Counted from the stretch's first letter, positions 27,470 to 36,624 are shown. The stretch: DNA of 64,000 nt from Haloterrigena sp. KLK7 (GCF_037914945.1 NZ_CP149787.1:124001-188000); one strand, 5' to 3'. Numbers and translations are program-made. Notes: a model not told the origin generated them from the letters alone.

Positions 27470-28369
27470 ATGAACACGATTCGAATCCTACAGGTCGACG
27501 CCTTCACGGACGAGCCGCTGACCGGGAACCCGGCCGGCGTCGTCCCCGACGCGGACGGGCTCTCGGACGGGCAGATGCAGTCGATCGCCGCCGAGCTGGC
27601 GGTCAGCGAGACGGCGTTTCTCGGCCCCAGCGAGACGGCCGACTATCGCGTCCGCTACTTCACGCCGACCCAGGAGGTCGACCTCTGCGGGCACGCGACC
27701 ATCGGCTCGTTCGCCCACCTCCGCGACGAGGGCCTCGAGGCGGGGACCTACGCGCTCGAGACGAACGTCGGGGAACTCGAGATCGAGATCGATCCGGACG
27801 GCACGGTCTGGATGACCCAGGACGAACCGCAGATCCGCGAGGTCGACGTCGGCTACGACCGAGTCGCCGACGCGCTGGGCGTCGACGCGGCCGCCCTCGA
27901 GGGGGCCAGCGACGACATCCCGCTGGCGGTGTCCTCGACCGGGCTCCCCTTCCTGATCGCGCCGATCACGTACCTCTCGGATCTCGGGAGCGCCGAGCCC
28001 GATATGCGGGCGATCGAGGAGCTCACCGACGAGGTCGACGCGACCGGCGTCTACTGCTTCACGTTCGACGCGCTCGGCCGGGAGTCGACCCTGCACGGCC
28101 GGATGTTCGCGCCGGGAGCCGGCGTGCCGGAGGATCCCGTCACCGGTACCGCCAGCGGCGCCGTCGGCGCGTACCTCGACCGCTTCGGCGCGTTCGACGA
28201 CGATTTCCCCGAGGAACTGCGCCTCGAGCAGGGCCACTACGTCGATCGACCGGGGCTGGTCCGCGTTCGGATCGGCGAGGACGTCCGCGTCGGCGGTCGC
28301 GGCGTGACGGTTCTCGACGGCTCGCTGGCCGTCCCCGAGGCGGAGGACGACGACATCCTCGAGGCCTGA
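27470..28369 (+). CDS. PhzF family isomerase/epimerase-like protein
   Basis: 299 residues of the PhzF/DAP-epimerase fold. ILQVDAFTDEPLTGNPAGVV opens the protein, the general acid glutamate lies in AVSETAFLGPSE (near 44), CGHATIGSFAHL follows, and the distal signature is GVPEDPVTGTASGAVGAYL. The reaction is unknown for most members. The ATG at 27470 (MNTIRILQVDAF) is the family start. Confidence 0.9.
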   Translation: MNTIRILQVDAFTDEPLTGNPAGVVPDADGLSDGQMQSIAAELAVSETAFLGPSETADYRVRYFTPTQEVDLCGHATIGSFAHLRDEGLEAGTYALETNVGELEIEIDPDGTVWMTQDEPQIREVDVGYDRVADALGVDAAALEGASDDIPLAVSSTGLPFLIAPITYLSDLGSAEPDMRAIEELTDEVDATGVYCFTFDALGRESTLHGRMFAPGAGVPEDPVTGTASGAVGAYLDRFGAFDDDFPEELRLEQGHYVDRPGLVRVRIGEDVRVGGRGVTVLDGSLAVPEAEDDDILEA

Positions 28370-28400
28370 GCGGAGCCGGGAGGGCGACTTTCCGAACCGC

Positions 28401-28555
28401 TCAGTCGCGGTCGAACGCGTCGACGCTCGCGTCGTCGGCCAGCGGATCGCTGCCCCGAGAAGGCCCGCGGCGACGAGCGCCGCGCCGAGCAGCACCGAGA
28501 GGACCGCCACTAACCGATAGCCGAGCGCCCACCTGAGCGAGTGGCTGCTGTCCAC
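28401..28555 (-). pseudogene. Small membrane protein gene, apparently frameshifted
   Basis: From a GTG at 28555 the minus strand reads MDSSHSLRWALGYRLV and then a strongly hydrophobic helix (VLLGAALVAAGLLGAA). The frame then runs on as Arg-rich nonsense. In another frame the same DNA continues as DPLADDASVDAFDRD with a stop at 28401-28403, a typical acidic haloarchaeal tail. The span is 155 nt, one short of a whole number of codons. I read this as a broken gene of about 51 codons; the family is not recognised. The remainder of 28370-28690 shows nothing else. Confidence 0.35.
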
Positions 28556-28690
28556 AGTCGGCTCAGTCGCGCGAACAGAATACCGTCTGGAGACGAACGA
28601 GTCGCGTTTTCGGGCGAAACGAACGGGTACAGGGCGATTGCGGCCATCCCGCCAGTACGGCAGTGACCGTCCGCTCAGTGCAGCCGACGG

Positions 28691-29413
28691 TCAGCGCGTT
28701 TGCGTCACCGTCTCGTCCATGTTCTCGAGGGCCGACAGCGCCGCCTGCAGGACCTTGCGTTCGCTTCGGCGGAGGTTCATCGACACGGCCGTCTTCGAGA
28801 CGTCGAAGTGGTTCGAGAGGTCCTCGAGGGTCGTCGCTCGGGGCGTCTCGTAGTAGCCCTCCCGGGCGGCCGTCTCGAAGGTCTCGCGTTCGGTCTCGGT
28901 CAGCGACCGACAGCCCTCGAGCAGGCGGAGCGCGCTGTCGGAGTTTTCCAGCAGATCGAACAGTTCCGTCGGCCCGAACTGGTCGCGGTCCGCGACGGTG
29001 TAGTCGTTGTGTCGCTCGAGTTCGGCTAACGCGTGATCCTCGTCGGCGTCGTCGTCGAAGCCGACGTGCCACTGTTCGTGCCCGTCCTCGATGTGGAAGG
29101 GGCCGGTGATGTAGCCGCCGTTTCGCTGGATCGTCCGCATCGCGTTGGTCTCCTCGATGGTCGTCCCGATCTCGGCGACGTTCTCCCGCTTCGAGAGGAT
29201 GTAACACTCGCGCATGTTCGGGTGGTCCCGAAGCGCGTGGAGCCCGTCCTCGAGGGCGCCCGTCGACTCTCCCCGCGCGATGAGCCGGGTCTCGAGTTGC
29301 TCGTCGTCGGTATCGAGTTGCCATTGGACGGCCGAGAAGGCGATCTCGACATCGTCGGTCGTGTCGATGAACGGACAGTCGTACTGGCGCATATCGATAT
29401 CGAGATCGATCAT
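28691..29413 (-). CDS. Bacterio-opsin-activator-type HTH transcription regulator
   Basis: 240 residues from the ATG at 29413 (MIDLDIDMRQYDCPF). An N-terminal alpha/beta sensor-like region is followed by the HTH_10 domain: LTETERETFETAAREGYYETPRA, then LSNHFDVSKTAVSMNLRRSERK near the C-terminus. The latter is the recognition helix pattern of the Bat family. A TATA-like CTTAATAC at 29439-29446 on the minus strand supports this start; an ORF start at 29455 is upstream of it. The regulated genes are unknown; the divergent SDR/ligase operon is a candidate by position. Confidence 0.85.
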   Translation of the reverse strand: MIDLDIDMRQYDCPFIDTTDDVEIAFSAVQWQLDTDDEQLETRLIARGESTGALEDGLHALRDHPNMRECYILSKRENVAEIGTTIEETNAMRTIQRNGGYITGPFHIEDGHEQWHVGFDDDADEDHALAELERHNDYTVADRDQFGPTELFDLLENSDSALRLLEGCRSLTETERETFETAAREGYYETPRATTLEDLSNHFDVSKTAVSMNLRRSERKVLQAALSALENMDETVTQTR

Positions 29414-29574
29414 TGATAGCGAGTGAACCACACACAGGGTATTAAGATCTATCACTCGTTCGCGAGCACGCCCCTCTCGAAATCGGAGATTACCGATCGA
29501 AATCGGCCGGCACTGATCGGCACTGCGACGATCGAGGCGCCTCCTCGAGCGCTCGTTGATATGTTAACGCGCGT

Positions 29575-29581
29575 CTTTTAG
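29575..29581 (+). promoter_or_regulatory. TATA-like box of the SDR/acyl-CoA ligase operon
   Basis: CTTTTAG lies about 29 nt before the ATG at 29607, inside a short GCGC-flanked palindrome. It suggests a leaderless operon transcript. Confidence 0.45.
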
Positions 29582-29606
29582 CGCGTTCCGAGGGTAGCTA
29601 AACGAA

Positions 29607-30464
29607 ATGTCACAGGACCAGGTGACGCCACCGACCGTGACCGCCGAGGATATTCACCGGATCGACGACGACGCCTTTACCGATCGCAACGTCTGTCTCG
29701 TGACCGGAGCCGGGTCGGGAATCGGCCGCGCGACCGCGCTCGCCGCCGCCGGGAACGGCCTCACCGTCGCCGCGACGGACATCGACGAGGACGGCCTCGC
29801 CGGGACCGTCGACCGGGGAGCGGAACTCGGTCTCGAGGGCGAGATCGAGTCGGTCGTCGGCGATCTGACCGAGGACGACGACATAGAACGGATCGTCGAG
29901 GAGGCCGCCGAACTGGGCGATATCAAGTACCTCGCGAACGTCGCCGGGATGCAACACATCGACTCGATCGAGGACTTCCCGATGGAGACCTACGACGTGA
30001 TGCATCGAATCATGCTTCGTGCCCCGCTGTACCTCTCGAAGCTCTGCATTCCGCACTTCCGAGAGACCGAGGACGGGCGGGGCTGCGTCGGGAACATGGG
30101 CTCGGTCCACGGCCACTACGTCACCAGCGACAAGGTCGGTTACAACGTCTCGAAGTTCGGCCTGCGCGGGCTCACGCAGTCGATCGCCGCCGAGGGCGAG
30201 GGGGAGATCCGCGCCTACTCGATCAGCACGGGCTACGTGAAGACGCCGCTGGTGACCGACCAGCTCGAGGACACCGCCGAGCAGCGCGGCATCTCGGTCG
30301 ACGAGGTGATCGAGGACGTCATGCTCGGCCAGTCCCGCGTCAAGGAGATGATGGAACCGGTCGACGTCGCCAACCTCTTCCTGCTGGGCTTCTCGGACCT
30401 CGGCCGACACTTAGACGGCGGCGACCTGTTGTTTGATGGTGGCATGACCCTTACCTACGAGTAA
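29607..30464 (+). CDS. Short-chain dehydrogenase/reductase (3-hydroxybutyrate dehydrogenase-like)
   Basis: 285 residues. The cofactor motif TGAGSGIG is at 33-40, Ser166 lies in NMGSVHGHY, and the catalytic Tyr179/Lys183 are in YNVSK, so a complete classical SDR triad. The SxGYVKTPLV strand after the active site and the overall length fit 3-hydroxybutyrate dehydrogenases, but other hydroxyacyl substrates are possible. Its stop is only 2 nt before the ATG of the next gene, an acyl-CoA synthetase, which supports a role in short-chain acid metabolism. Confidence 0.85.
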   Translation: MSQDQVTPPTVTAEDIHRIDDDAFTDRNVCLVTGAGSGIGRATALAAAGNGLTVAATDIDEDGLAGTVDRGAELGLEGEIESVVGDLTEDDDIERIVEEAAELGDIKYLANVAGMQHIDSIEDFPMETYDVMHRIMLRAPLYLSKLCIPHFRETEDGRGCVGNMGSVHGHYVTSDKVGYNVSKFGLRGLTQSIAAEGEGEIRAYSISTGYVKTPLVTDQLEDTAEQRGISVDEVIEDVMLGQSRVKEMMEPVDVANLFLLGFSDLGRHLDGGDLLFDGGMTLTYE

Positions 30465-30466
30465 CG

Positions 30467-32497
30467 ATGTCCGACGCAACAGACCCGGCGCTCGCGGACG
30501 TCGACGAGATCGTCCACGAGCCCAGCGAGGAGTTCGTCGAATCGACGAACGTCTACGACTTCATGGAGACGTACGGGATCGACGACTACGACGAACTCAT
30601 CGAGCGGACGACGAGCGAGGTGGACGGGGAGCCCGAGAGCGGAGTCGACTGGTTCTGGGACGAGCTCGTCGACTACCTCGACATCGAGTTTTACGAGGAG
30701 TACGACGAGGTTCGCGATGACAGCGACGGACCGCAGTTCACCGACTGGTACCCCGGGGGCGAGATCAATATCGCCCACAACGTCCTCGACCGACACGCCG
30801 CCGTCGACGAGGAGCGGCGCAACACGGTCGCGACCATCTGGGAGGGCGAGGACGGCGAGATCCGGGAAGTCACCTACCACGAGCTACACCGGCAGTCGAA
30901 CATGGTCGCCAACGCCCTCGAGGAGCGAGGCATCGAGACCGGCGACACGGTCGGCCTCTACATGCCGATGGTCCCCGAGGTCGTCTCGATCCTCTACGGC
31001 TGCTTCAAGGTGGGCGCGATCGCGGTCCCCATCTTCTCGGGCTTCGGCGTCGACGCGGCGGCGACCCGGATCGCGGACTCGGAGTGTTCGGTGCTCTTTA
31101 CGGGCGACGGCTTCTACCGCCGCGGCGACCCCGTCTTCCTGAAGTCGGCTGCCGACGAGGCCATCGAGGAGGCCGGCCACGTCGAGCACACGATCGTCTT
31201 CGACCGACTCGGCTCGAGCGATCCCCGGAACGAACACGAGATCCCGTGGACCGACGACCGCGACGAGTGGTGGGCCGACGCCGTCGAGACCGCGGACGAC
31301 GAGTACGAGACGAAATCGCTGGATTCGAGCCAGGAGTCGATGCTCCTCTACTCGTCGGGGACGACGGGCAAGCCGAAGGGAATCGTCCACACCCACGCGG
31401 GCGTGCAGATCCAGTGCGCCAAGGAGGTCTACTTCGGGATGGACCTGAAGCCCGCCGACCGCTTATTTTGGGTCTCGGACATCGGCTGGATGATGGGGCC
31501 GTGGACGCTCATCGGCACCCACACCTTCGGCGGCACCGTCTTCATGTACGAGGGCGCGCCCGACCACCCCGAACCGGACCGCTTCTGGGAGATGATCGAT
31601 CGGCACGAGCTGACGCAGTTCGGCATCTCGCCGACGGCGATCCGGGCGCTGCGCAAGCACGGGGACGACTGGCTCGAGGGCCACGACCTCTCCTCGCTCA
31701 GAGTGCTCGGCTCGACGGGCGAGCCCTGGGACCCCGAATCCTGGCGCTGGTTCTACGAGCACGTCGGCGGCGGCGAGGCGCCGATCATCAACATCTCCGG
31801 CGGCACCGAAATCTGCGGCTGCTTCCTGATGCCGATGCCGACCCAGCCGCTGAAACCCTGTACGCTGGGCGGGCCCGGACTGGGTATGGACATCGACATC
31901 GTCGATCGCGACGGGAACTCCGTCAGGGAGGACAACCAGCGGGGCTTCCTCGTCGCGAAGGACTCCTGTCCCTCGATGACGAAGTCGCTGTGGTCGGGCG
32001 ACGAGCGGTACCTGAACGAGTACTGGTCGACGTTCGAGGACCCGCCGATGTGGGACCACGGCGACTGGGCCCAGAAGGACGCGGACGGCTTCTGGTTCCT
32101 CCACGGCCGGGCCGACGACGCGCTGAACGTGGCGGGTCGCAAAGTGGGACCGGCGGAGGTCGAGGGGGCACTCATCGACCACGAGGCCGTCAACCAGGCC
32201 GCCGCAATCGGCGCCCCCGACGAGACGACCGGAACGGCGGTCGTCACCTACGTCATCCTCGATGACGGCCACGAGGAATCGGACGACCTCAAGGAGGAAC
32301 TGCGGGCCCAGGTCGGCGAAGAGTTAGGAAAACCGTTCCGCCCGCGCGAGATCCTGTTCGTCGACGACCTCCCGAAGACCCAGTCGGGCAAGATCATCCG
32401 CCGGGCCATCGAGGCCACCTACACAGGCGAGGACTTGGGCGACATGAGCAGCATCGAGAACCCCGAGGCGCTCGAGGAACTCGAGGCGGCCAGATAG
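30467..32497 (+). CDS. AMP-forming acyl-CoA synthetase (acetyl/acetoacetyl-CoA synthetase type)
   Basis: 676 residues of the ANL superfamily. The phosphate-binding loop is YSSGTTGKPKG (295-305), the adenine pocket includes NISGGTEICG, the hinge is GRADDALNVAGRKVGPAEVEG, and the catalytic lysine is in KTQSGKIIRR near the end. Length and the WYPGGEINIAHNVLDRH segment match acetyl-, propionyl- or acetoacetyl-CoA synthetases rather than long-chain enzymes. It is coupled to the SDR gene, which suggests hydroxybutyrate/acetoacetate activation. Confidence 0.9.
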   Translation: MSDATDPALADVDEIVHEPSEEFVESTNVYDFMETYGIDDYDELIERTTSEVDGEPESGVDWFWDELVDYLDIEFYEEYDEVRDDSDGPQFTDWYPGGEINIAHNVLDRHAAVDEERRNTVATIWEGEDGEIREVTYHELHRQSNMVANALEERGIETGDTVGLYMPMVPEVVSILYGCFKVGAIAVPIFSGFGVDAAATRIADSECSVLFTGDGFYRRGDPVFLKSAADEAIEEAGHVEHTIVFDRLGSSDPRNEHEIPWTDDRDEWWADAVETADDEYETKSLDSSQESMLLYSSGTTGKPKGIVHTHAGVQIQCAKEVYFGMDLKPADRLFWVSDIGWMMGPWTLIGTHTFGGTVFMYEGAPDHPEPDRFWEMIDRHELTQFGISPTAIRALRKHGDDWLEGHDLSSLRVLGSTGEPWDPESWRWFYEHVGGGEAPIINISGGTEICGCFLMPMPTQPLKPCTLGGPGLGMDIDIVDRDGNSVREDNQRGFLVAKDSCPSMTKSLWSGDERYLNEYWSTFEDPPMWDHGDWAQKDADGFWFLHGRADDALNVAGRKVGPAEVEGALIDHEAVNQAAAIGAPDETTGTAVVTYVILDDGHEESDDLKEELRAQVGEELGKPFRPREILFVDDLPKTQSGKIIRRAIEATYTGEDLGDMSSIENPEALEELEAAR

Positions 32498-32579
32498 CGC
32501 CGGGTCGCGCGGCTCCCGACGAGGTTCGATACCGCGATCCGAACGATCGCTACGGCTATCGAAGCCCGAACGAAGCGGT

Positions 32580-33392
32580 TCAGACCGCCGGGACACCGAA
32601 CAGGAGCGTGAACGCGGCGGCGCCGAGCAACACGACGCCGAGGGCGCGGGCGACGGCGTCCCCGTCGGCCGCGAGCCGCTCGAGTGACACGACGAGCGTC
32701 AGGCCGACCATGACGAGGAGGTTCATCGACCCGAGCGCGACCATCAGCGCGAACAGCGGCCACGTGCAGCCGATGCAGTTCGCGGCGTACTCGAGACCCT
32801 CGCGAGCCATTCGAGCGACGGACGGCCGATGGTGGACCGACCGGCAACACCCGCATCGCGCGAGCAGGTCGCGTTTCAGCGACGTGAACTGGTAGCCGCC
32901 CGCGAACGCGAGCAGGCCGCCGACCGCGACCGCACCGACGCTCACGCCGATTACGGTCCCGGTCAGCAGGTCGCGAATCGAAACCAGAGCGGCGACCGCC
33001 AGCGGAACGGCCCCGACGAGCGTCCACGCGAGCCCGTAGCCGCCGAGGAAGGCGGTGATCGACGGGACGAAAACGGAGTCACAGAGGTCCGATCGATACC
33101 GCCGAACGACGGGCAGCAGCGACGGGAGCATCATCGCCAGCATCATCGCGCCCCACGTGAGCAGGTACGCCGCGACGCCGCCGAGCCCGTTCGCCATCGC
33201 CGCCGTCTCGGGGACGCCGGGCGCGTCCATCGGCGCCTCGAGGCCGGCCGGTACGGGGCCCGGCCCGGGGAGCCACCCCTGAACGAGGACTAACCACAGC
33301 AGCGCCGACAGCGAGAGGACGAGGACCTCGGGGACCGGAAGCGCGTCGGGATCGATGCGATCAGTGAACGGGAGTGACGTGTCGGGAATCAT
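32580..33392 (-). CDS. DUF2182 predicted metal-binding integral membrane protein
   Basis: 270 residues with about six membrane helices. The family signature is present: TWGAMMLAMMLPSLLPVVR in the early part and, toward the end, CGCCRSVHH followed by ANCIGCTWPLFALM. The clustered cysteines, histidines and methionines suggest binding of a soft metal such as copper; no transported ion is established for the family. It closes the minus-strand group that starts with the permease at 41.7 kb. Confidence 0.85.
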   Translation of the reverse strand: MIPDTSLPFTDRIDPDALPVPEVLVLSLSALLWLVLVQGWLPGPGPVPAGLEAPMDAPGVPETAAMANGLGGVAAYLLTWGAMMLAMMLPSLLPVVRRYRSDLCDSVFVPSITAFLGGYGLAWTLVGAVPLAVAALVSIRDLLTGTVIGVSVGAVAVGGLLAFAGGYQFTSLKRDLLARCGCCRSVHHRPSVARMAREGLEYAANCIGCTWPLFALMVALGSMNLLVMVGLTLVVSLERLAADGDAVARALGVVLLGAAAFTLLFGVPAV

Positions 33393-33486
33393 CGGTTACG
33401 CGGGGGACGAGAGGTCGGAACGCGATCCGGATCGGGCACGGTGACGGCGGCCGACGAGGGCGATCCGGCCGCTGGACGGCCGTCGC

Positions 33487-34767
33487 TCACTCACGGCGGT
33501 CACCGCCGTTCGGTCGCTCGCGGCGGTCGCGCTCGAGGACGACGCCACCGGCGCCGACGGCGACGTCGACGGGGACGGTCGCCAGCCCGTCGGTATCGGC
33601 GCTCGAGCGGGCGAGGGCGAGGCCCAGCAGCGACTGTTCGGTCGGGGCGTCGAGTGCGGTCCAGCGGATGCTGGCGTCGCGTTCGTAGATCCTACCGCCG
33701 GTCGCGACCGCCACCGCGTCGGTGCCGAGCGAGCGGATCGCCTGCAGCGCGCCCTGTCCGACGTGCAGCGGCGTCCAGTTCTCACAGTGGGGATCGTATC
33801 GGTACGCGATGCCGTCGGCGCCGGCGATGAACACCGACTCGTCGCCGGCCCAGACGTCCTGGAAGTCGACCTGCGCGTTTCTGACGCCGATCCGTTCCCA
33901 CTCGTCGGGCTCGGTGTCGGTGGGTTCGGTATCGGCCGGCTCGCCGTCTCTGGGATCGCGCTCCGCCGAATCGTCGGTCGCGGCGGCGCCGTCGGCCGGG
34001 TCGGCGGGTTCCCGGTAAGCGCCGCCGCTGGTGTCGACGGCGTAGAACCCGTCCGGGCCTGCCGTCAGGCCGGGGATCGTCGACCCGCCGCCGGGTTCGA
34101 CGACCTCGCCCCAGACCGGACAGCCGTCCTCGACGACGCAGTCGAGGACTTCGCCGGAGCCGTTGGCGATCCGCACGCGTTCGGACCCCGTCTGACCGGA
34201 GACGGCGATCGCCTCCCACGTGCTGGTCTTCTCCATCGGCGCCGAGTAGTCGCTCAAGTAGCCGTCGGCCACGTCGTAGAACCCGAGCGCGCCGCTGTCG
34301 CCGGCGAACCAGAGCCGACAGCCGTCGTCGGTCGCGGCGATCGACCGGAGGGTGTTCTCCGAGACGCCGGGACCGCGCTCGAGGACGACCCGCCAGTCGT
34401 CGTCGGCCCGGTGGAGCAGGAGGCCCCCTTCGCCGCAGGCGTAGGGGCCGTTCTGCCCGTGGACGACCCCGTGGAGGGTCCGCGACGTCGGCGACTCGAC
34501 GGCGTTCCAACCGCCGCGGTCGTCGGTCGCGATGCCGTCACCGCCGGACCCGTTCGGCCGTCCGCCGGCGTCAGCGTCGGCGTCGGCATCGGTCGCCCGA
34601 TCGGCGTCTTCGGCGTCTTCGTCGTCACCGTCGGTTCGGCCGTCGCCGCCGATCAGGTCCCGGCCGCTCTCCCCGTCGCTCGCGTCGCGATCGTCGGATT
34701 CGGCCGACCCGACCCGCTGGAGCCACTCGAGCGCGTCCGAGAGCGACTCGTCGACGCGATCGATCAC
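33487..34767 (-). CDS. Beta-propeller (YCF48-like) protein, cytoplasmic paralogue
   Basis: 426 residues from a GTG at 34767 whose GTGA overlaps the stop of the preceding gene by 4 nt. The N-terminal 90 residues are acidic low complexity (ATDADADADAGG). The rest is built of repeated blades, for example YACGEGGLLLHR, WFAGDSGALGFYDV and VFIAGADGIAYRYD, as in photosystem-assembly YCF48-like propellers. It has no signal peptide, whereas its paralogue at 45761 is a Tat lipoprotein; shared stretches include AGDSGALG and the SAPxEKT/W pattern. Translational coupling suggests it partners the inactive dehydrogenase homologue. Function unknown. Confidence 0.75.
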   Translation of the reverse strand: MIDRVDESLSDALEWLQRVGSAESDDRDASDGESGRDLIGGDGRTDGDDEDAEDADRATDADADADAGGRPNGSGGDGIATDDRGGWNAVESPTSRTLHGVVHGQNGPYACGEGGLLLHRADDDWRVVLERGPGVSENTLRSIAATDDGCRLWFAGDSGALGFYDVADGYLSDYSAPMEKTSTWEAIAVSGQTGSERVRIANGSGEVLDCVVEDGCPVWGEVVEPGGGSTIPGLTAGPDGFYAVDTSGGAYREPADPADGAAATDDSAERDPRDGEPADTEPTDTEPDEWERIGVRNAQVDFQDVWAGDESVFIAGADGIAYRYDPHCENWTPLHVGQGALQAIRSLGTDAVAVATGGRIYERDASIRWTALDAPTEQSLLGLALARSSADTDGLATVPVDVAVGAGGVVLERDRRERPNGGDRRE

Positions 34768-36038
34768 CGAATCACCTCGTGGGCGCCGGCGACCCGGGAG
34801 AGCCCGACGCTGTAGGCCGCGTCCCGCCAGCTCAGGTCGCACCGTTCGCGGCGGTCGCGCACGTCGTCGACCGCGTCGGTGAGCGCGTAGGCGAACTCGT
34901 TTGACACCCGCGCGTCGCTCATCCGATCGCGACCGACGTTGTGGACCCACTCGAGGTGGGCCGCCACCGCCCGCCCGGCGGACGCCAGTACGGCCGGAAC
35001 GACGGTGATACCGCGCTCCTCGAGGGCGCGCTGGCCGTCCGGCGTCACGGCGCCGACGGTCCCTTCGACGACGAGGTCGGCCCGTATCCCGTCCGCGTCC
35101 TCGGCGGTGATCGCCGTCTCGGGCGCTCCGAGGAGCAACGCGTCGGCGTCCCGCTCGAGGACGTTTTCGGTGCCGGTCACCGTGCCGTCCTCGTACTCGG
35201 CGATCGCTCCCGGTCGGTCGAGGTAGCTGGGGACGAGATTCGTATCGAGTCCGGACCCGTCGTCCGGAGCGACGAGCCCGGCCCGGTCGCTACACATCGC
35301 GACGACGGTACCGCCCCGGAACTCGAGCAGGCGAGCGGCCCTGGCGCCGGGGACGCCGACGCCGTAGACGGCGATCGTCGCGTCGGACAGCGGCCGCTCG
35401 CAGTCGGTCTCGAGGATCTCCTGGGTCACGTGGGCGACGCTGTGGCCCTCCGCTCTGTCGATCTCCCGGAGACCGCCGATGGCCGGCGGTTTGCCGGCGA
35501 CCGTCGCGGTCCGGGGGGCGTCGACGCGATCGGTGGCGGCGTCGGCGAACCGCGCCATCGTTCGCTGATTCGTGCCGACGCCCGGCACGAGGACGTCGCC
35601 GCGTTCGCCGTCGGAGAGGCGCCTCGCGTAGGACCGGGTGAGCCGAACCCGCTCGTCCCGGGAGAGCGCCGTCGGATCGACCGCGATCCCGCCGGCGGCG
35701 CCGCCGAACGGGAGGTCAGCGATCGCGGCGCTGACGGTCGCCGCGGCCGCGAGTCCGGCGCAGTCGTCGCCGGTCAGGGCCGGGTAGTAGCGGTGCGGGC
35801 CGAGGTAGGGGCCGCGGACGCCGTCGTGGCGGACGCGATAGCCCTCGCAGACGTCGAGCGTCCCGTCGTCGCGTTCGAACGGAACCGAAATCCGCTGGCG
35901 CTGGCGGGGATGCAGGAGCCGTTGCTCGATCTCGTCGGGCACGCCGAGTCGCCGCGTCGCGGTCGTCGCGTACGTCCACGGCGCAGCGAGATCGGGGGCT
36001 GTTCGATCGGCGTCGGAAGTGTCGTGAAACGGGATCAT
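34764..36038 (-). CDS. Glutamate/leucine dehydrogenase homologue lacking the catalytic residues
   Basis: 424 residues with the Glu/Leu/Phe/Val dehydrogenase fold, beginning MIPFHDTSD at 36038. Key positions are altered: the GPYKGGxR motif is GPYLGPHRYYP (Lys to Leu79), the TWK lysine is Ser103, the active-site motif GGAKGG is GGAAGG (Lys to Ala115), and the catalytic Asp of PAPDMGT is Gly153 in VLVPGVGT. The second Rossmann domain (VYGVGVPGARAARLLEF) is retained with GxGxxG-like spacing. It is probably not an active dehydrogenase; a sensing or scaffolding role is inference. Its stop overlaps the GTG of the propeller gene by 4 nt. Confidence 0.82.
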   Translation of the reverse strand: MIPFHDTSDADRTAPDLAAPWTYATTATRRLGVPDEIEQRLLHPRQRQRISVPFERDDGTLDVCEGYRVRHDGVRGPYLGPHRYYPALTGDDCAGLAAAATVSAAIADLPFGGAAGGIAVDPTALSRDERVRLTRSYARRLSDGERGDVLVPGVGTNQRTMARFADAATDRVDAPRTATVAGKPPAIGGLREIDRAEGHSVAHVTQEILETDCERPLSDATIAVYGVGVPGARAARLLEFRGGTVVAMCSDRAGLVAPDDGSGLDTNLVPSYLDRPGAIAEYEDGTVTGTENVLERDADALLLGAPETAITAEDADGIRADLVVEGTVGAVTPDGQRALEERGITVVPAVLASAGRAVAAHLEWVHNVGRDRMSDARVSNEFAYALTDAVDDVRDRRERCDLSWRDAAYSVGLSRVAGAHEVIR

Positions 36039-36228
36039 GGTGTCTCGATGGATGCGTCGCCGCTCGGACGGCTGACTGGTCGGTCGGCGAGTCGGTTCTC
36101 CGTTCGATGGCGTCGGCCGGTCGAACTGCCGGAGACCGGTGACGCCGCCGATACGGGTGGAGTCGAGACGAGCGTCGCTGGGACCGCCGGCGATCGCCGC
36201 CGTCGGGACCGCAGCGCGGGAGCACCGG

Positions 36229-36594
36229 TCATGGCGACTCACAGACCAGACAGCGCCGTTCCCACTCGTGGTGCTCCTCGAGGCGTCGGTTGGCGCGTGT
36301 GCTCGGACGATAGGCGTTCGTTCGTCCGTCGAGGGGGTGTTTCTCGACGTATCCCTCTTCGACGAGTTCGGCCAGGTTCTGGTAGAGCCGCCCCTGGTTG
36401 ATCTCCTCGTCGTAGTAGCAGTCGAGTTTGTCCTTGATGACGAGCCCGTGTGGATTGCGCTCCGCGAGCATCCGGATGACGAACAGCTGATCGCGTTTGA
36501 ATCCGGTCAGGTTCACCAGCGGACGCGGCTCCGTGTTCTCGTCGGAAGTCGGTTCGTCACTGTCGTCGGTGTCAGTCGAAGCGTGATTGGACAT
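36229..36594 (-). CDS. PadR-like winged-helix transcription regulator
   Basis: 121 residues. After an acidic leader, FKRDQLFVIRMLAERNPHGLVIKDKL and INQGRLYQNLAELVEEGYVEKH form a PadR-type winged helix; the C-terminal RCLVCE holds a Cys-x2-Cys. PadR proteins usually repress neighbouring genes in response to small molecules. It sits between the oxidase gene group upstream and the inactive dehydrogenase downstream on the same strand, and probably controls one of them. Its 5' region carries an unusual tRNA-like structure. Confidence 0.85.
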   Translation of the reverse strand: MSNHASTDTDDSDEPTSDENTEPRPLVNLTGFKRDQLFVIRMLAERNPHGLVIKDKLDCYYDEEINQGRLYQNLAELVEEGYVEKHPLDGRTNAYRPSTRANRRLEEHHEWERRCLVCESP

Positions 36595-36604
36595 CGGTGC
36601 GTCA

Positions 36605-36619
36605 TCGGCGGCGAAGCCG
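36605..36619 (-). promoter_or_regulatory. Stable hairpin just upstream of the padR-like start codon
   Basis: On the minus strand GGCGGCTTCGCCGCC folds into a 6-bp GC stem with a TTC loop, 10 nt ahead of the ATG at 36594. It may limit ribosome access or end the upstream transcript. Confidence 0.4.
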
Positions 36620-36624
36620 CCGAA

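Noticed and set aside
34941-36401. A 486-codon plus-strand frame opposite the dehydrogenase homologue
   Set aside because: Composition is Arg/Gly/Asp nonsense typical of antisense frames, and the opposite strand has clear domain structure and start/stop coupling.
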